A DNA stretch of 64,000 nucleotides from Pontibacter mangrovi (GCF_006385705.1 NZ_VFRQ01000001.1:1-64000), one strand, 5' to 3'. Positions 36,612 through 45,700 are shown, counted from the stretch's first letter. Numbers and translations are program-made. The notes: a model not told the origin generated them from the sequence alone.

Positions 36612-37931
36612 CTAATGCTTGAGCAACTCCTGGTAAGTTTCCTCGGCTTCCATCAGCCCCTGCGCATCGATCTGGGTCAGGCGCACGTGCTTGGTTTCGT
36701 TTACCAGCACCGGGTCATACTTGGCTACCACGCGCACATAGTTTTCTGTCCAGCCCTCCATTTGGCCGTCCTTTACGTCATCCTCAAACAGCACGGTAAA
36801 CTCGCGGCCAATGTTCTGCTCGTAGAAGTGGCGCTTTTTCTTTTCAGAGAGGATGCGGAGCATATCAGCACGGCGGTTGCGGTCTTTTATTCTTACCTTG
36901 CCCTCCATTTCAGGGGCCAGCGTGTTTTCGCGCTCAGAGTACGGGAACACGTGCAGGTAGCTTACATCCAAGTTATTGATGAAGTTGTAGGTCTCCAGGA
37001 AGTCTTCTTCCGTTTCGCTCGGGAAGCCCACGATCACGTCCACACCGATGCAGCAGTGCGGCATCAGCGATTTGATCTTGGCCACACGGTCGGCGTAGAG
37101 CTCGCGCAGGTAGCGGCGGCGCATCAGCTTCAGGATCTTGTTGGAGCCTGACTGCAGCGGCACGTGGAAGTGCGGCATAAAGCGCTGGCTGTTAGCTACA
37201 AACTCAATAATCTCATCCTTGAGCAGGTTTGGCTCAATGGAGGAAATGCGGAAGCGGTTAATGCCTTCCACCTTGTCCAGCTCCTGCACCAGCTCATAGA
37301 ACGACTCCACGCGCTGGCCGTCCTGCAGGCCAAAGTCGCCGGTGTTCACGCCCGTCAGCACGATCTCCTTCACACCAGACTCAGCTATTTCATTAGCAGA
37401 CCTTACCACGTTTTCTATGCTGTCGGAGCGGCTGTTGCCACGGGCCAAGGGTATGGTGCAGAAGGTGCACGAGTAGTCGCAGCCGTCCTGAACTTTGAGG
37501 AACGTGCGGGTGCGGTCGCCGAAGGAGTAGGAGTTATGGAAGGTGTTGGCCTCCGAGATGGGGCTGGCGTAAATTTCCGCCTTATCCTTCTTCTCAAACG
37601 TCTCCAGTATGTCCACCAGCTGGAATTTCTCGGCAGCGCCCAGCACGGCGTCCACGCCCGGAATCTCGGAGATTTCCTTCGGCTTCAGCTGCGCATAACA
37701 GCCCAGAATGGCTATAAAGGCATCAGGAGCGTGCTTCTGCGCCTCCTTCACAATCTTACGGCACTTCTTGTCAGCATTATCCGTCACCGAACAGGTATTG
37801 ATGACGTAGATATCCGGTTTATCGGTAAACTCTACCTTCTCAAAACCGCGCTCCTGGAAGATACGCCCGATGGTGCTGGTTTCGGAGTAGTTAAGCTTAC
37901 ATCCTAAGGTATAAAAAGCTACTTTCTTCAT
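36612..37931 (-). CDS. mtaB: tRNA t6A37 methylthiotransferase MtaB
   Basis: A 439-residue radical-SAM enzyme that adds a 2-methylthio group to t6A37 of tRNAs reading ANN codons. The N-terminal domain starts FYTLGCKLNYSETSTI, the MtaB/MiaB hallmark. The radical-SAM cysteines are in QDGCDYSCTFCTIPLARG, and a C-terminal TRAM-like domain ends the protein. It differs from MiaB in the N-terminal GCKLN (MiaB has GCAMN here), the usual distinction. A -7 element lies 10 bases before the ATG. Confidence 0.92.
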   Translation of the reverse strand: MKKVAFYTLGCKLNYSETSTIGRIFQERGFEKVEFTDKPDIYVINTCSVTDNADKKCRKIVKEAQKHAPDAFIAILGCYAQLKPKEISEIPGVDAVLGAAEKFQLVDILETFEKKDKAEIYASPISEANTFHNSYSFGDRTRTFLKVQDGCDYSCTFCTIPLARGNSRSDSIENVVRSANEIAESGVKEIVLTGVNTGDFGLQDGQRVESFYELVQELDKVEGINRFRISSIEPNLLKDEIIEFVANSQRFMPHFHVPLQSGSNKILKLMRRRYLRELYADRVAKIKSLMPHCCIGVDVIVGFPSETEEDFLETYNFINNLDVSYLHVFPYSERENTLAPEMEGKVRIKDRNRRADMLRILSEKKKRHFYEQNIGREFTVLFEDDVKDGQMEGWTENYVRVVAKYDPVLVNETKHVRLTQIDAQGLMEAEETYQELLKH

Positions 37932-37941
37932 AATCAGGGGG

Positions 37942-37949
37942 CAAAGTTA
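37942..37949 (-). promoter_or_regulatory. Candidate -7 element of mtaB
   Basis: Minus-strand TAACTTTG fits TAnnTTTG, ten bases before the ATG, so the leader would be only a few bases. Confidence 0.45.
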
Positions 37950-38008
37950 CAAAATTAATTTGTAGATGTGGCGCGTTGAGGATCTGGAAATATGCTGCTG
38001 GCTCTTAA

Positions 38009-38046
38009 TTAGTTAGCCAAAGTATGGTTAGTTAGCCAAAGTATGG
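38009..38046. repeat. 19-base perfect tandem repeat containing AAGTATG
   Basis: The unit TTAGTTAGCCAAAGTATGG occurs at 38009-38027 and again at 38028-38046. Four more AAGTAT-type copies follow within 70 bases (about 38049, 38079, 38103 and 38110). Confidence 0.85.
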
Positions 38047-38155
38047 CATAAGTATCTAATCGTTTAGGAGCTTAGGCTATACTTTAACTTTACACTTGGA
38101 TCCATACTTTATACTTGTGTTATCATCTCCAAACCTTCACATCTTCAAATCGATA

Positions 38156-39997
38156 TCACTTCTTCACAAAGTCTTCAAACGAGGCCTGCATGTAAGCCTG
38201 GCCGTTTTCCAGCTGCTCTTCCGTAACGCCTTCTTCTTTTAAAATGGGCTTTTTCGATACATTGTCATACGTCAGCACGCCCTGCGGTGTGATAAAGCCA
38301 AAGCCGTCGTTAAAAACATAGAAGGCAAAAGGAGTGGTGGTCGGGGCTAAGAGGTTGCGGCTCCAGGTAAACTGCTGGTGCGGCCACTGCAGTTGCGCCA
38401 GCAAGGTGGCCGCAATATCTGTCTGGCTTCCGATGCCCTCGAAGATGACGCCGCCTTTTGCCAAAGCGCCTCCTGTAAGTATAAACGGAATCCGAAATTT
38501 GGAAGGTGCATGGTTCGGGTCGTTGCCCGGCAAGCGGTGGCCATGGTCGGCGGTAATAATAACGAGCGTCTGCTGCCACCATTCCTGCTGTTTGGCTTCT
38601 TTAATAAATTTGCCCAGTGCCCAATCCGTGTAGTGCACACTGTTGCGGTACAGCGCCTCTTCATCCGTGCCCGGAAACGCAGCCGGAATGGGAATCTCAA
38701 AAGGCTCGTGGCTGCTTAAGGTATAAACCGTGCTGAAAAACGGCTGTTGTTCCTGTTTCAGGTCGCGCTGCACACGCTCAAACAGCACATGGTCGTGCGC
38801 GCCCCACTTCGAATTATAAGTGCTCGGGTCGAAATCATACTTGTCGATCAGGCGGTTGTAGTGGCCGTTGCGCAAGTATGATTTAATGTTGGCAAACTCC
38901 AGCTCGCCGCCATAGTAGTAGCTGGTGCTGTAGCCCTGACGCCGGAACACCCGGCTTAGCTGCGGCATCTTCTCGGTTTTCTGCGGGTACTTGATGATCG
39001 AGGTGGTGGTCTGCACCGGGTATCCGCTTAAAAGAGCCACCATGCCTTTCTCGCTCCGGTCGCCGCCGGCGTAGATATTGGTAAAGCTGATGCCCTCAGC
39101 GGCTAATCTATCCAAATTGGGCGTTACGCCTTTCTCCCCGCCCAGGCTCCCGACAAACTTGGCTGTATAGCTCTCCAGGATGATAAACAGCACATTGGGC
39201 TTACGTACCCTTAGCAGCTGCGCAGCAGAATCGGCTGAAACAGCGTTGTAAAGCGCCGCCACGCGCTCCTTTGCCTCCTGCTCCGGCATGTATTGGTAAG
39301 GGTTGCTGGCCGACTTGTCATACTTCAGCATCGCATGCATCAGGTTCCAGGGCATGTTTAGGCCGGCATGGTTGGCAAAAGGCTTGTCAGAGAAGTATAC
39401 CACGCTCTGGTTGATCGGAATCTGCTGCCAGCCCCCGCGCAGCGGCAACACCAGCAAAGCAGCAAAAACGAGCGACAATACACTTGCCAGCCATTTTTTC
39501 GGGTAAAACTTATACTTGCCAAGGTCGAACAGGCGCAGGTAGAGCAGAGAGAAAGAGGCCGCAATGGCCAGTGTTACTATAAAAAGCAGGAAAAGCGGCG
39601 CACCGGCGGCAGAGGCGGCCATCTCGGCAGGAGAATGCAGGTACTGCAGCGGGGAGGCATCCAGCCGGAATCCCCAATGGCTGTAAAGCTCCAGGTCCAC
39701 GGAAAGCAGAAAGGAGAGCAGCCCCAGCAACACATATGTATAATAGCGCAAGGCCTTGCTTACCCAGGAAAGTTGCCACAGGCTGGTGAGCAAGAGCAGC
39801 AGAAAGGGAAGTATACAGATATAAGCCGCAAACGAGGCATCCAGCCGCAGACCATAGATAAAGGTGTTGATCACTTCGTGGGAGGTAAGCTCTGCGCTTC
39901 GGTCGAGGTGATAGAGGAGAAAGACGGCCCTGGCTACTACAAAGTATAGGAGCCAGAACAGAAAGTATAAAGGTTGAAAGAGGATGCGATTTTTCAC
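38156..39997 (-). CDS. LtaS-like membrane sulfatase/phosphoglycerol transferase family protein
   Basis: A 613-residue protein with five N-terminal transmembrane helices (to about residue 200) and an extracytoplasmic alkaline-phosphatase-fold domain. Metal-site motifs are NVLFIILESYTAKFVGSLGG, DRSEKGMVALLSGYP, where a Ser takes the place of the usual Thr nucleophile, and TADHGHRLPG. Family members transfer phosphoglycerol or phosphoethanolamine to glycolipids or LPS. Gram-negative bacteria lack lipoteichoic acid, so the acceptor here is unknown. The start codon is GTG, preceded by a -7 element four bases away. Confidence 0.85.
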   Translation of the reverse strand: MKNRILFQPLYFLFWLLYFVVARAVFLLYHLDRSAELTSHEVINTFIYGLRLDASFAAYICILPFLLLLLTSLWQLSWVSKALRYYTYVLLGLLSFLLSVDLELYSHWGFRLDASPLQYLHSPAEMAASAAGAPLFLLFIVTLAIAASFSLLYLRLFDLGKYKFYPKKWLASVLSLVFAALLVLPLRGGWQQIPINQSVVYFSDKPFANHAGLNMPWNLMHAMLKYDKSASNPYQYMPEQEAKERVAALYNAVSADSAAQLLRVRKPNVLFIILESYTAKFVGSLGGEKGVTPNLDRLAAEGISFTNIYAGGDRSEKGMVALLSGYPVQTTTSIIKYPQKTEKMPQLSRVFRRQGYSTSYYYGGELEFANIKSYLRNGHYNRLIDKYDFDPSTYNSKWGAHDHVLFERVQRDLKQEQQPFFSTVYTLSSHEPFEIPIPAAFPGTDEEALYRNSVHYTDWALGKFIKEAKQQEWWQQTLVIITADHGHRLPGNDPNHAPSKFRIPFILTGGALAKGGVIFEGIGSQTDIAATLLAQLQWPHQQFTWSRNLLAPTTTPFAFYVFNDGFGFITPQGVLTYDNVSKKPILKEEGVTEEQLENGQAYMQASFEDFVKK

Positions 39998-40001
39998 GCC
40001 A

Positions 40002-40009
40002 CAAATATA
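40002..40009 (-). promoter_or_regulatory. Candidate -7 element of the LtaS-like gene, four bases from its GTG
   Basis: Minus-strand TATATTTG fits TAnnTTTG and is followed by TGGC and then GTGAAAAA. The porin gene at 30201 has the same arrangement. Confidence 0.45.
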
Positions 40010-40259
40010 AACTATATCTCAGGCAGCAGTAACAGCCAAACCTAAAAGTAAGTTCTCATGCATTATGGGGCGGCCCTTCTGTTTTAAGGGGTAGCTCGAA
40101 ATTTAAAGGTAAAATCTAGAAGATGCCTGTGGTATAATAGGGGGTATAGTTGTTTTAGCTACATGTTTCTTGGAATTACCCTTTAAAATTTACACCCTAT
40201 TTGTTTGGTGTTAAAAATTTATCTCTAACTTTACTGTTGTTAAACCCATCCCTAAACCC

Positions 40260-42449
40260 ATGGCCATACTTAGATTCAAAGCGCTTGAGCTAGCCAGCCA
40301 GCGTAAACCCGGTGAGGTGCAGCTGCCTTCCCACAAAATCTCCGATTATTTCGGGGAAAACGTTTTTAGCAAAGAAGCCCTGCGTGCTACGTTATCTAGC
40401 GACAATTATAAGCGCCTGCAGCGCACGGTAGAAGAAGGTAGCAGAGTAGGGCGTGACCTGGCTGACGCAGTGGCCGCAGCCATGAGGACCTGGGCCATGA
40501 GCAAAGGCGCCACCCATTATACGCACTGGTTTCAGCCCTTAACAGGGGCCACAGCCGAAAAGCACGATTCTTTTTTTGACCTGAGCGGCGAAGGCGAGGC
40601 CATTGAGACCTTTAAGGGCAGTGCCCTGGTGCAGCAGGAGCCCGACGCTTCCTCGTTTCCGAGTGGCGGCATCCGCAATACCTTCGAGGCCCGTGGCTAC
40701 AGCGCCTGGGACCCGACTTCTCCGGCTTTCCTCATTGAGAACGCGGGTACCAAGACGCTTTGTATACCCACTATCTTTGTATCCTACACTGGCGAGGCGC
40801 TGGACTATAAAACCCCGCTTCTGAAGTCGCTGAAGCTGCTGAACGATGCCGCAGTGCCTGTTTGCCAGTATTTTGATAAGGACGTAACCAAAGTAAATAC
40901 CACACTGGGCATAGAGCAGGAGTATTTCCTGGTAGACAGAGCCCTGTACGAGGCGCGCCCTGACCTGGTGATTTCCGGCCGCACCGTTTTCGGGCATGCG
41001 CCTGCCAAAGGCCAGCAGCTGGAGGACCACTACTTCGGCAGCATTCCAAGCAGGGTGCATGCCTTTATGGTTGATTTCGAAAAGACGGCCCTGAAGCTGG
41101 GCATTCCGCTAAGAACCCGCCACAACGAGGTAGCGCCAAACCAATTTGAGTGCGCCCCAACCTTTGAGGACGCCAACCTGGCCGTGGACCACAACCAGCT
41201 GCTGATGGACATCATGGACCGTGTAGCAGAGCGCCACGGTTATAAAGTGCTGCTGCACGAGAAGCCTTTTAAAGGCGTAAACGGTAGCGGTAAGCACAAC
41301 AACTGGGCTATGAGCACCAATACCGGCGTAAACTTGCTGGGTCCCGGTAAAAAGCCGAAAGAGAACCTGCAGTTCCTGACCTTCTTCATCAACACGATCA
41401 AAGCGGTGTTTACCCACGCCGACCTGCTGCGCGCAAGTATAGCCTCGGCCAGCAACGATCACCGCCTGGGCGCCAACGAAGCGCCTCCGGCTATCATGTC
41501 CGTTTTTATAGGGCAGCAGCTCACGGCCGTGCTGGATGAGTTTGAGCGTACTTCCAAGGTGCCGATCGAGAAAGGCGATAACATGTACCTGAAGCTGGGC
41601 ATCGACCGCATTCCGGAAGTGCTGCGCGATAACACCGACCGTAACCGCACCTCGCCCTTTGCTTTTACCGGAAATAAGTTCGAGTTCCGCGCGGTAGGTT
41701 CTTCTGCCAACTCCTCTTCCCCGATGACGGTGCTGAACACCATTGTGGCCGACCAGCTGCAGCAGTTCCGCAAGTCAGTGGATGAGCTGATTGAGCAGGG
41801 CAATAAAAAGGAAGTGGCGATCATTCAGATTCTTCGTGAGTACGTGGCGGCTTCAAAGGCCATCCGTTTCGAGGGGAATGGCTACTCCCAAGAGTGGGAA
41901 GAGGAAGCGGAGCGCCGCGGCCTTTCCAACATCAAGTCCACGCCGCTTTCGCTTGATGTGTATGACAAGCAGGAGGTGAAGGAGATTTTTGCCAACCACG
42001 GCATCTTTACAGAAGTGGAACTGGAGGCCCGCCACGAGATCCTGCTCGAAGAATATATTAAAAAGATACAGATCGAGTCGCGCATCATGGGCGATCTGGC
42101 CATCAACCACGTCATCCCGACCGCTATTGCTTACCAGAACAAGCTCATCCAGAACATCCGCGGATTAAAGGAGCTGGGGCTGGAAGACGAGTACACCGAA
42201 AGCACGATAGAGGGCATCAAGAAAATGTCTGGCCATATCAGCGCCATCCAGAAAAATGTGCGCGACATGGTTAATGCCCGCAAGGTTGCCAACAAGGTGG
42301 ATGACGTCCGGGAGCGGGCGATCCTGTATAACGAGCAGGTGCTGAGCTATTTTGAGCCTATCCGCTACGCCGTGGATAAACTGGAGCTGATGGTGGACGA
42401 CGAGGACTGGCCACTGGTAAAGTACCGCGAGCTACTGTTCCGCCACTAA
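40260..42449 (+). CDS. glnN: Glutamine synthetase type III
   Basis: A 729-residue GSIII enzyme making glutamine from glutamate, ammonia and ATP, the main ammonia-assimilating enzyme in many Bacteroidota. The length distinguishes it from GSI (about 470 residues). Metal and substrate motifs include LGIEQEYFLVD, RHNEVAPNQFECAP, KGVNGSGKHNNWAMSTNT and FEFRAVGSSANSSSP. The 260-base upstream spacer probably holds its control region, but I see no exact TAnnTTTG or sigma-54 site. The gene ends at a strong terminator. Confidence 0.96.
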   Translation: MAILRFKALELASQRKPGEVQLPSHKISDYFGENVFSKEALRATLSSDNYKRLQRTVEEGSRVGRDLADAVAAAMRTWAMSKGATHYTHWFQPLTGATAEKHDSFFDLSGEGEAIETFKGSALVQQEPDASSFPSGGIRNTFEARGYSAWDPTSPAFLIENAGTKTLCIPTIFVSYTGEALDYKTPLLKSLKLLNDAAVPVCQYFDKDVTKVNTTLGIEQEYFLVDRALYEARPDLVISGRTVFGHAPAKGQQLEDHYFGSIPSRVHAFMVDFEKTALKLGIPLRTRHNEVAPNQFECAPTFEDANLAVDHNQLLMDIMDRVAERHGYKVLLHEKPFKGVNGSGKHNNWAMSTNTGVNLLGPGKKPKENLQFLTFFINTIKAVFTHADLLRASIASASNDHRLGANEAPPAIMSVFIGQQLTAVLDEFERTSKVPIEKGDNMYLKLGIDRIPEVLRDNTDRNRTSPFAFTGNKFEFRAVGSSANSSSPMTVLNTIVADQLQQFRKSVDELIEQGNKKEVAIIQILREYVAASKAIRFEGNGYSQEWEEEAERRGLSNIKSTPLSLDVYDKQEVKEIFANHGIFTEVELEARHEILLEEYIKKIQIESRIMGDLAINHVIPTAIAYQNKLIQNIRGLKELGLEDEYTESTIEGIKKMSGHISAIQKNVRDMVNARKVANKVDDVRERAILYNEQVLSYFEPIRYAVDKLELMVDDEDWPLVKYRELLFRH

Positions 42450-42475
42450 TAATAAGCTTAAATAAGGTTGAAAGG

Positions 42476-42510
42476 CAGCGGCACCTCTTAGTAGGTGCCG
42501 CTGTTCTTTT
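42476..42510. terminator. Bidirectional terminator after glnN
   Basis: CAGCGGCACCT and AGGTGCCGCTG form an 11-bp stem with loop CTTAGT, followed by TTCTTTT. The stop codon of the convergent gene begins in the T run. Confidence 0.85.
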
Positions 42511-42874
42511 ATGACCTCAGCTTACGGAAAAGCCCTCCAGACGCCTGCGCCAGAATAACCGGGAGCAGCACCAGCGCCAGCACAACCGCAATGGCCTTCC
42601 GCAGGCCCAGCCGCATGATCAGCCTGCCCACCACCCGGTCACGCAGCTCACTATACATAAACTTGCCGGCCCTCGTCATGGGCTTGCCGTGCAGCACGTC
42701 CTGCACGCCGCGCCAGTTGCCGCGCTCCAACTGGTGCAGCAGGTAATCCAGCACCGTATTTTTGGTCAGGTAAATGGCGTCCGACATCTGCTCCTGCCGA
42801 AGCCGCGCCCACTGCTGCAGCCGCTCCAGTTTTTGGCCGGCGTTGCGGGGTATGAACTGTTGCATATAAATCAT
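42509..42874 (-). CDS. Hypothetical protein with C-terminal membrane segment
   Basis: About 121 residues; I do not recognise the family. The N-terminal 80 residues are charged and helical (NAGQKLERLQQWARLRQEQM, DYLLHQLERGNWRGVQDVL). A single hydrophobic helix (AIAVVLALVLLPVILAQA) is near the C-terminus, suggesting a tail-anchored protein. Starts at 42874 and 42865 are both plausible. The gene is convergent with glnN and divergent from ispG. Confidence 0.65.
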   Translation of the reverse strand: MIYMQQFIPRNAGQKLERLQQWARLRQEQMSDAIYLTKNTVLDYLLHQLERGNWRGVQDVLHGKPMTRAGKFMYSELRDRVVGRLIMRLGLRKAIAVVLALVLLPVILAQASGGLFRKLRS

Positions 42875-43055
42875 CTTCTTCCAGTTTATACTTCTTTTAC
42901 GTAAACGAAACGCTGTCGGCGCACACGCTGTTATACCTTGGCAAAGCAATGACAGGTCCGCGCCATGCGAAAAGGACGCTGGAAGGGAGAGTTTGCGCAG
43001 AAATTTGCGTATTTTGCCCTTTGAACAAAGCAGAGGATACTTTAGTTAAAGACAT

Positions 43056-45056
43056 ATGGAATGTCAACTTGATCAGGGAGGCAAGGCTTATTGCCCGAGC
43101 CTGGTAGCCTATAAGCGCCGTAAGACGCGCGTAGTTAATATTGGAGGAGTGCCGGTTGGCGGCGACAACCCGATACGGGTGCAGTCGATGACAACGGTGG
43201 ATACAATGGATACCCAGGGTTCGGTGGAGCAGTGCATCCGCATGATTGAAGCGGGTTGCGAGTATATTCGGATTACGGCGCCTAGTATAAAAGAGGCGGA
43301 AAACCTGCGGAACATCAAGGAAGAGCTGCACAGGCGCGGCTACAATGTACCGCTCATCGCCGACATCCACTTTACCCCAAATGCCGCCGAGGTGGCTGCC
43401 CGCATCGTGGAGAAGGTGCGCGTGAACCCGGGCAACTATGCCGATAAGAAGAAATTCCAGGTAATAGAATATGACGATGCCTCGTACCAGGCGGAGCTGG
43501 ACCGGATTCGGGAGCGCTTTATGCCGCTGGTGCGCATCTGCAAGGAGCACGGCACGGCCATGCGCATCGGCACCAACCACGGCTCTTTGTCTGACCGCAT
43601 CCTGAGCCGCTACGGCGACACGCCGCTGGGCATGGTGGAGAGTGCGCTGGAGTTTATCCGCATTTGCGAAGACGAAGGCTACTATGATATTGTGATCTCG
43701 ATGAAAGCGTCGAACACGCAGGTGATGGTGCAGGCCTACCGTCTGCTGGTGCAGAAGCTGGAGGAGGAGGGACTGCAGCCATACCCGCTGCACCTGGGCG
43801 TAACAGAAGCCGGCGAGGCAGAGGACGGACGCATTAAATCGGCAGTTGGCATCGGCACGTTGCTGGAGGACGGTCTGGGCGATACGGTGCGCGTGTCGCT
43901 GACGGAGGCCCCGGAGGCAGAGGCACCTGTGGCGCAGGCCCTGATCGACCGTTATACCCACCGCGCTGAAAAGGCGCAGTACATTAAGCCGCTGTGCAAG
44001 AACCCGATCGACCCGTTCCAGTACCACCGCCGACAAACGGTGGAGGTGGAGAACCTGGGAGGGCTGAACGTGCCGCGCGTGGTGGCCGACCTGAGCCGAC
44101 TGGAAGATATAAAGTATGCCGACCTGAAGTCGGTTGGCCACCTGTACTCCATGCTGCTCGACAAGTTTAACATGAACGACCTGGGCGCAGACTATATCTA
44201 TACCGGCAATCACCCGATCAGCTTTATGCTGCCAAACGGCCTGAAGGAGATGGTGAACCACGCTGCCTGGCTACAGGCGGAGGGGCGCGAGGACCGGCAG
44301 CCGCTGATGAGCCCAGAAGTATACCTGAGCAATGCCGAGCGCCATAGCACCCTTAATTTTATACTTGCCACCGTGCACGAGATTACACCGGAGCTGATGG
44401 CGGCACTGAAGCAGGACAAGACCGCTGTGCTGGTGCTGCACACCCAGAACGAGCACGCCATGCCGGAGCTTCGGAAATGTTTTGTGCGCCTGATGAACAA
44501 CGACGTGCAGACGCCGTGCATTATAAAGCGCGCTTACGGTGAGCTGACGCCGGACCAGGTGCAGTTGTATGCCGCTACCGACGTGGGCGGCTTGCTGATT
44601 GACGGTTTGGGGGATGGTGTGCTGTTGAGCACGGAGCTGTTGCCGGCGCTGGAGAAACAGGAAGAACTGCAAACCATTGACACGCTGAACAAGCTGAGCT
44701 TCGGTATACTGCAGGCCGCCCGCACGCGCATGAGCAAGACCGAGTATATCAGCTGCCCGAGCTGCGGCCGCACCTTGTTCGACCTGCAGGAAACCACCGC
44801 TATGATCCGCAAGCGCACCGACCACCTGAAAGGCGTGAAGATCGGTATTATGGGCTGCATTGTGAACGGACCGGGCGAGATGGCAGATGCAGACTATGGT
44901 TACGTAGGTGTGGGCAAAGACAAGATCGCGCTTTACCGCGGCCAAACGGTGGTAAAGAAGTCGGTGCCTGCCGAGCGTGCCGTAGACGAACTAATTGAGC
45001 TGATTAGAGAAGACAGCAGGTGGATTGAGCCGGTGAAGCTGGAGGAGGAAGTATAA
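43056..45056 (+). CDS. ispG: 4-hydroxy-3-methylbut-2-enyl-diphosphate synthase, long form
   Basis: The 666-residue [4Fe-4S] enzyme of the MEP pathway, converting methylerythritol cyclodiphosphate to HMBPP. The TIM-barrel half starts IGGVPVGGDNPIRVQSMTTVDT. The cluster ligands are in SCPSCGRTLFD and MGCIVNGPGE near the C-terminus. It is about 290 residues longer than E. coli IspG because a middle domain (about 280-560) is inserted, the form seen in plants, Chlamydiae and Bacteroidota. An AAGTATAA-C-TTATACTT palindrome overlaps the stop codon. Confidence 0.96.
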   Translation: MECQLDQGGKAYCPSLVAYKRRKTRVVNIGGVPVGGDNPIRVQSMTTVDTMDTQGSVEQCIRMIEAGCEYIRITAPSIKEAENLRNIKEELHRRGYNVPLIADIHFTPNAAEVAARIVEKVRVNPGNYADKKKFQVIEYDDASYQAELDRIRERFMPLVRICKEHGTAMRIGTNHGSLSDRILSRYGDTPLGMVESALEFIRICEDEGYYDIVISMKASNTQVMVQAYRLLVQKLEEEGLQPYPLHLGVTEAGEAEDGRIKSAVGIGTLLEDGLGDTVRVSLTEAPEAEAPVAQALIDRYTHRAEKAQYIKPLCKNPIDPFQYHRRQTVEVENLGGLNVPRVVADLSRLEDIKYADLKSVGHLYSMLLDKFNMNDLGADYIYTGNHPISFMLPNGLKEMVNHAAWLQAEGREDRQPLMSPEVYLSNAERHSTLNFILATVHEITPELMAALKQDKTAVLVLHTQNEHAMPELRKCFVRLMNNDVQTPCIIKRAYGELTPDQVQLYAATDVGGLLIDGLGDGVLLSTELLPALEKQEELQTIDTLNKLSFGILQAARTRMSKTEYISCPSCGRTLFDLQETTAMIRKRTDHLKGVKIGIMGCIVNGPGEMADADYGYVGVGKDKIALYRGQTVVKKSVPAERAVDELIELIREDSRWIEPVKLEEEV

Positions 45057-45065
45057 CTTATACTT
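45049..45065. repeat. Palindromic motif pair over the ispG stop codon
   Basis: AAGTATAA, one C, then TTATACTT: a perfect 17-base inverted repeat. The ispG TAA stop (45054-45056) lies within it. Confidence 0.8.
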
Positions 45066-45112
45066 ATTAAGCCTCCGCAGTTCTTTATCCCGCGCCCGCT
45101 TTACAATACCAA

Positions 45113-45150
45113 AAGTATAAAGTGCCCGCAGCACTTTATACTTCTTTTCA
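45113..45150 (+). terminator. Hairpin made of an inverted AAGTATA pair downstream of ispG
   Basis: AAGTATAAAGTGC (45113-45125) and GCACTTTATACTT (45131-45143) form a 13-bp perfect stem with a 5-base loop, followed by CTTTTC. The heptamer supplies half of each arm. It probably attenuates or ends ispG transcription ahead of the next small gene. Confidence 0.65.
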
Positions 45151-45170
45151 CATCCATAACACCATGTATC

Positions 45171-45338
45171 ATGAAAAAGGGACTTTTCGACTTTACTGAA
45201 GTGGCTACATATTTTTTTCGGAAGAAAGACCCGAACCGTAAGACCAACTTCAACCTGCGCACCATGCACACCATCAATAAAATATCCATCTTGATGTTTT
45301 TGGCTGGCGCTATATACTTCATCATCACCCACATTTAA
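45171..45338 (+). CDS. Small single-pass membrane protein (DUF6728-like)
   Basis: A 55-residue protein, MKKGLFDFTEVATYFF at its start and ending in one transmembrane helix (ISILMFLAGAIYFIITHI). The N-terminal half is basic (FRKKDPNRKTNFNLR), so it is probably inside-facing. I believe it is the short Bacteroidota family DUF6728, from memory. It lies between ispG and the YjbR gene, five bases ahead of the latter, and is probably cotranscribed with it. The function is unknown. Confidence 0.75.
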   Translation: MKKGLFDFTEVATYFFRKKDPNRKTNFNLRTMHTINKISILMFLAGAIYFIITHI

Positions 45339-45343
45339 AGCCC

Positions 45344-45700
45344 ATGAACATAGAGGAGCTCAGGGACTATTGTCTAGAAAAGGCTGGTACAACCGAAGAA
45401 ATGCCTTTCGACGAAGACACGCTGGTTTTTAAAGTATGCGGTAAAATGTATGCGCTGTGCAGTATTGCTGAGTTCAACAAAGGCATCAACCTGAAGTGCG
45501 ACCCTGAAAAGGCTGTGGAGCTGAGAGAACAGTACCCACAGGTGCAGCCCGGTCACCACATGAGCAAAGTGCACTGGAACATGGTGCAGCCGGAGAGCGG
45601 CCTGCCCGATCTGTTGCTGCGGCAGTGGATAGATGATTCATACTTGCTGGTTGCCGCCAAGCTCACGAAAGCGCAGAAAGCTTCCATAGGGCTTGCCTAG
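45344..45700 (+). CDS. MmcQ/YjbR family protein
   Basis: A 118-residue member of the MmcQ/YjbR family, which has a double-wing DNA-binding-like fold. Typical sequence includes ELRDYCLEKAGTTEEMPFDEDTLVFKV near the N-terminus, YALCSI, NLKCDPEKAVELREQYP, and the closing W-x-D-x-Y of QWIDDSYLLVAAKL. The cellular role is not established; DNA binding is inferred from structure in relatives. It starts five bases after the 55-residue gene. Confidence 0.9.
   Translation: MNIEELRDYCLEKAGTTEEMPFDEDTLVFKVCGKMYALCSIAEFNKGINLKCDPEKAVELREQYPQVQPGHHMSKVHWNMVQPESGLPDLLLRQWIDDSYLLVAAKLTKAQKASIGLA

Noticed and set aside
42897-44261. A 454-codon open frame antisense to ispG
   Set aside because: It mirrors the codon bias of ispG, lacks recognisable motifs, and the sense frame encodes a complete, well-known enzyme.
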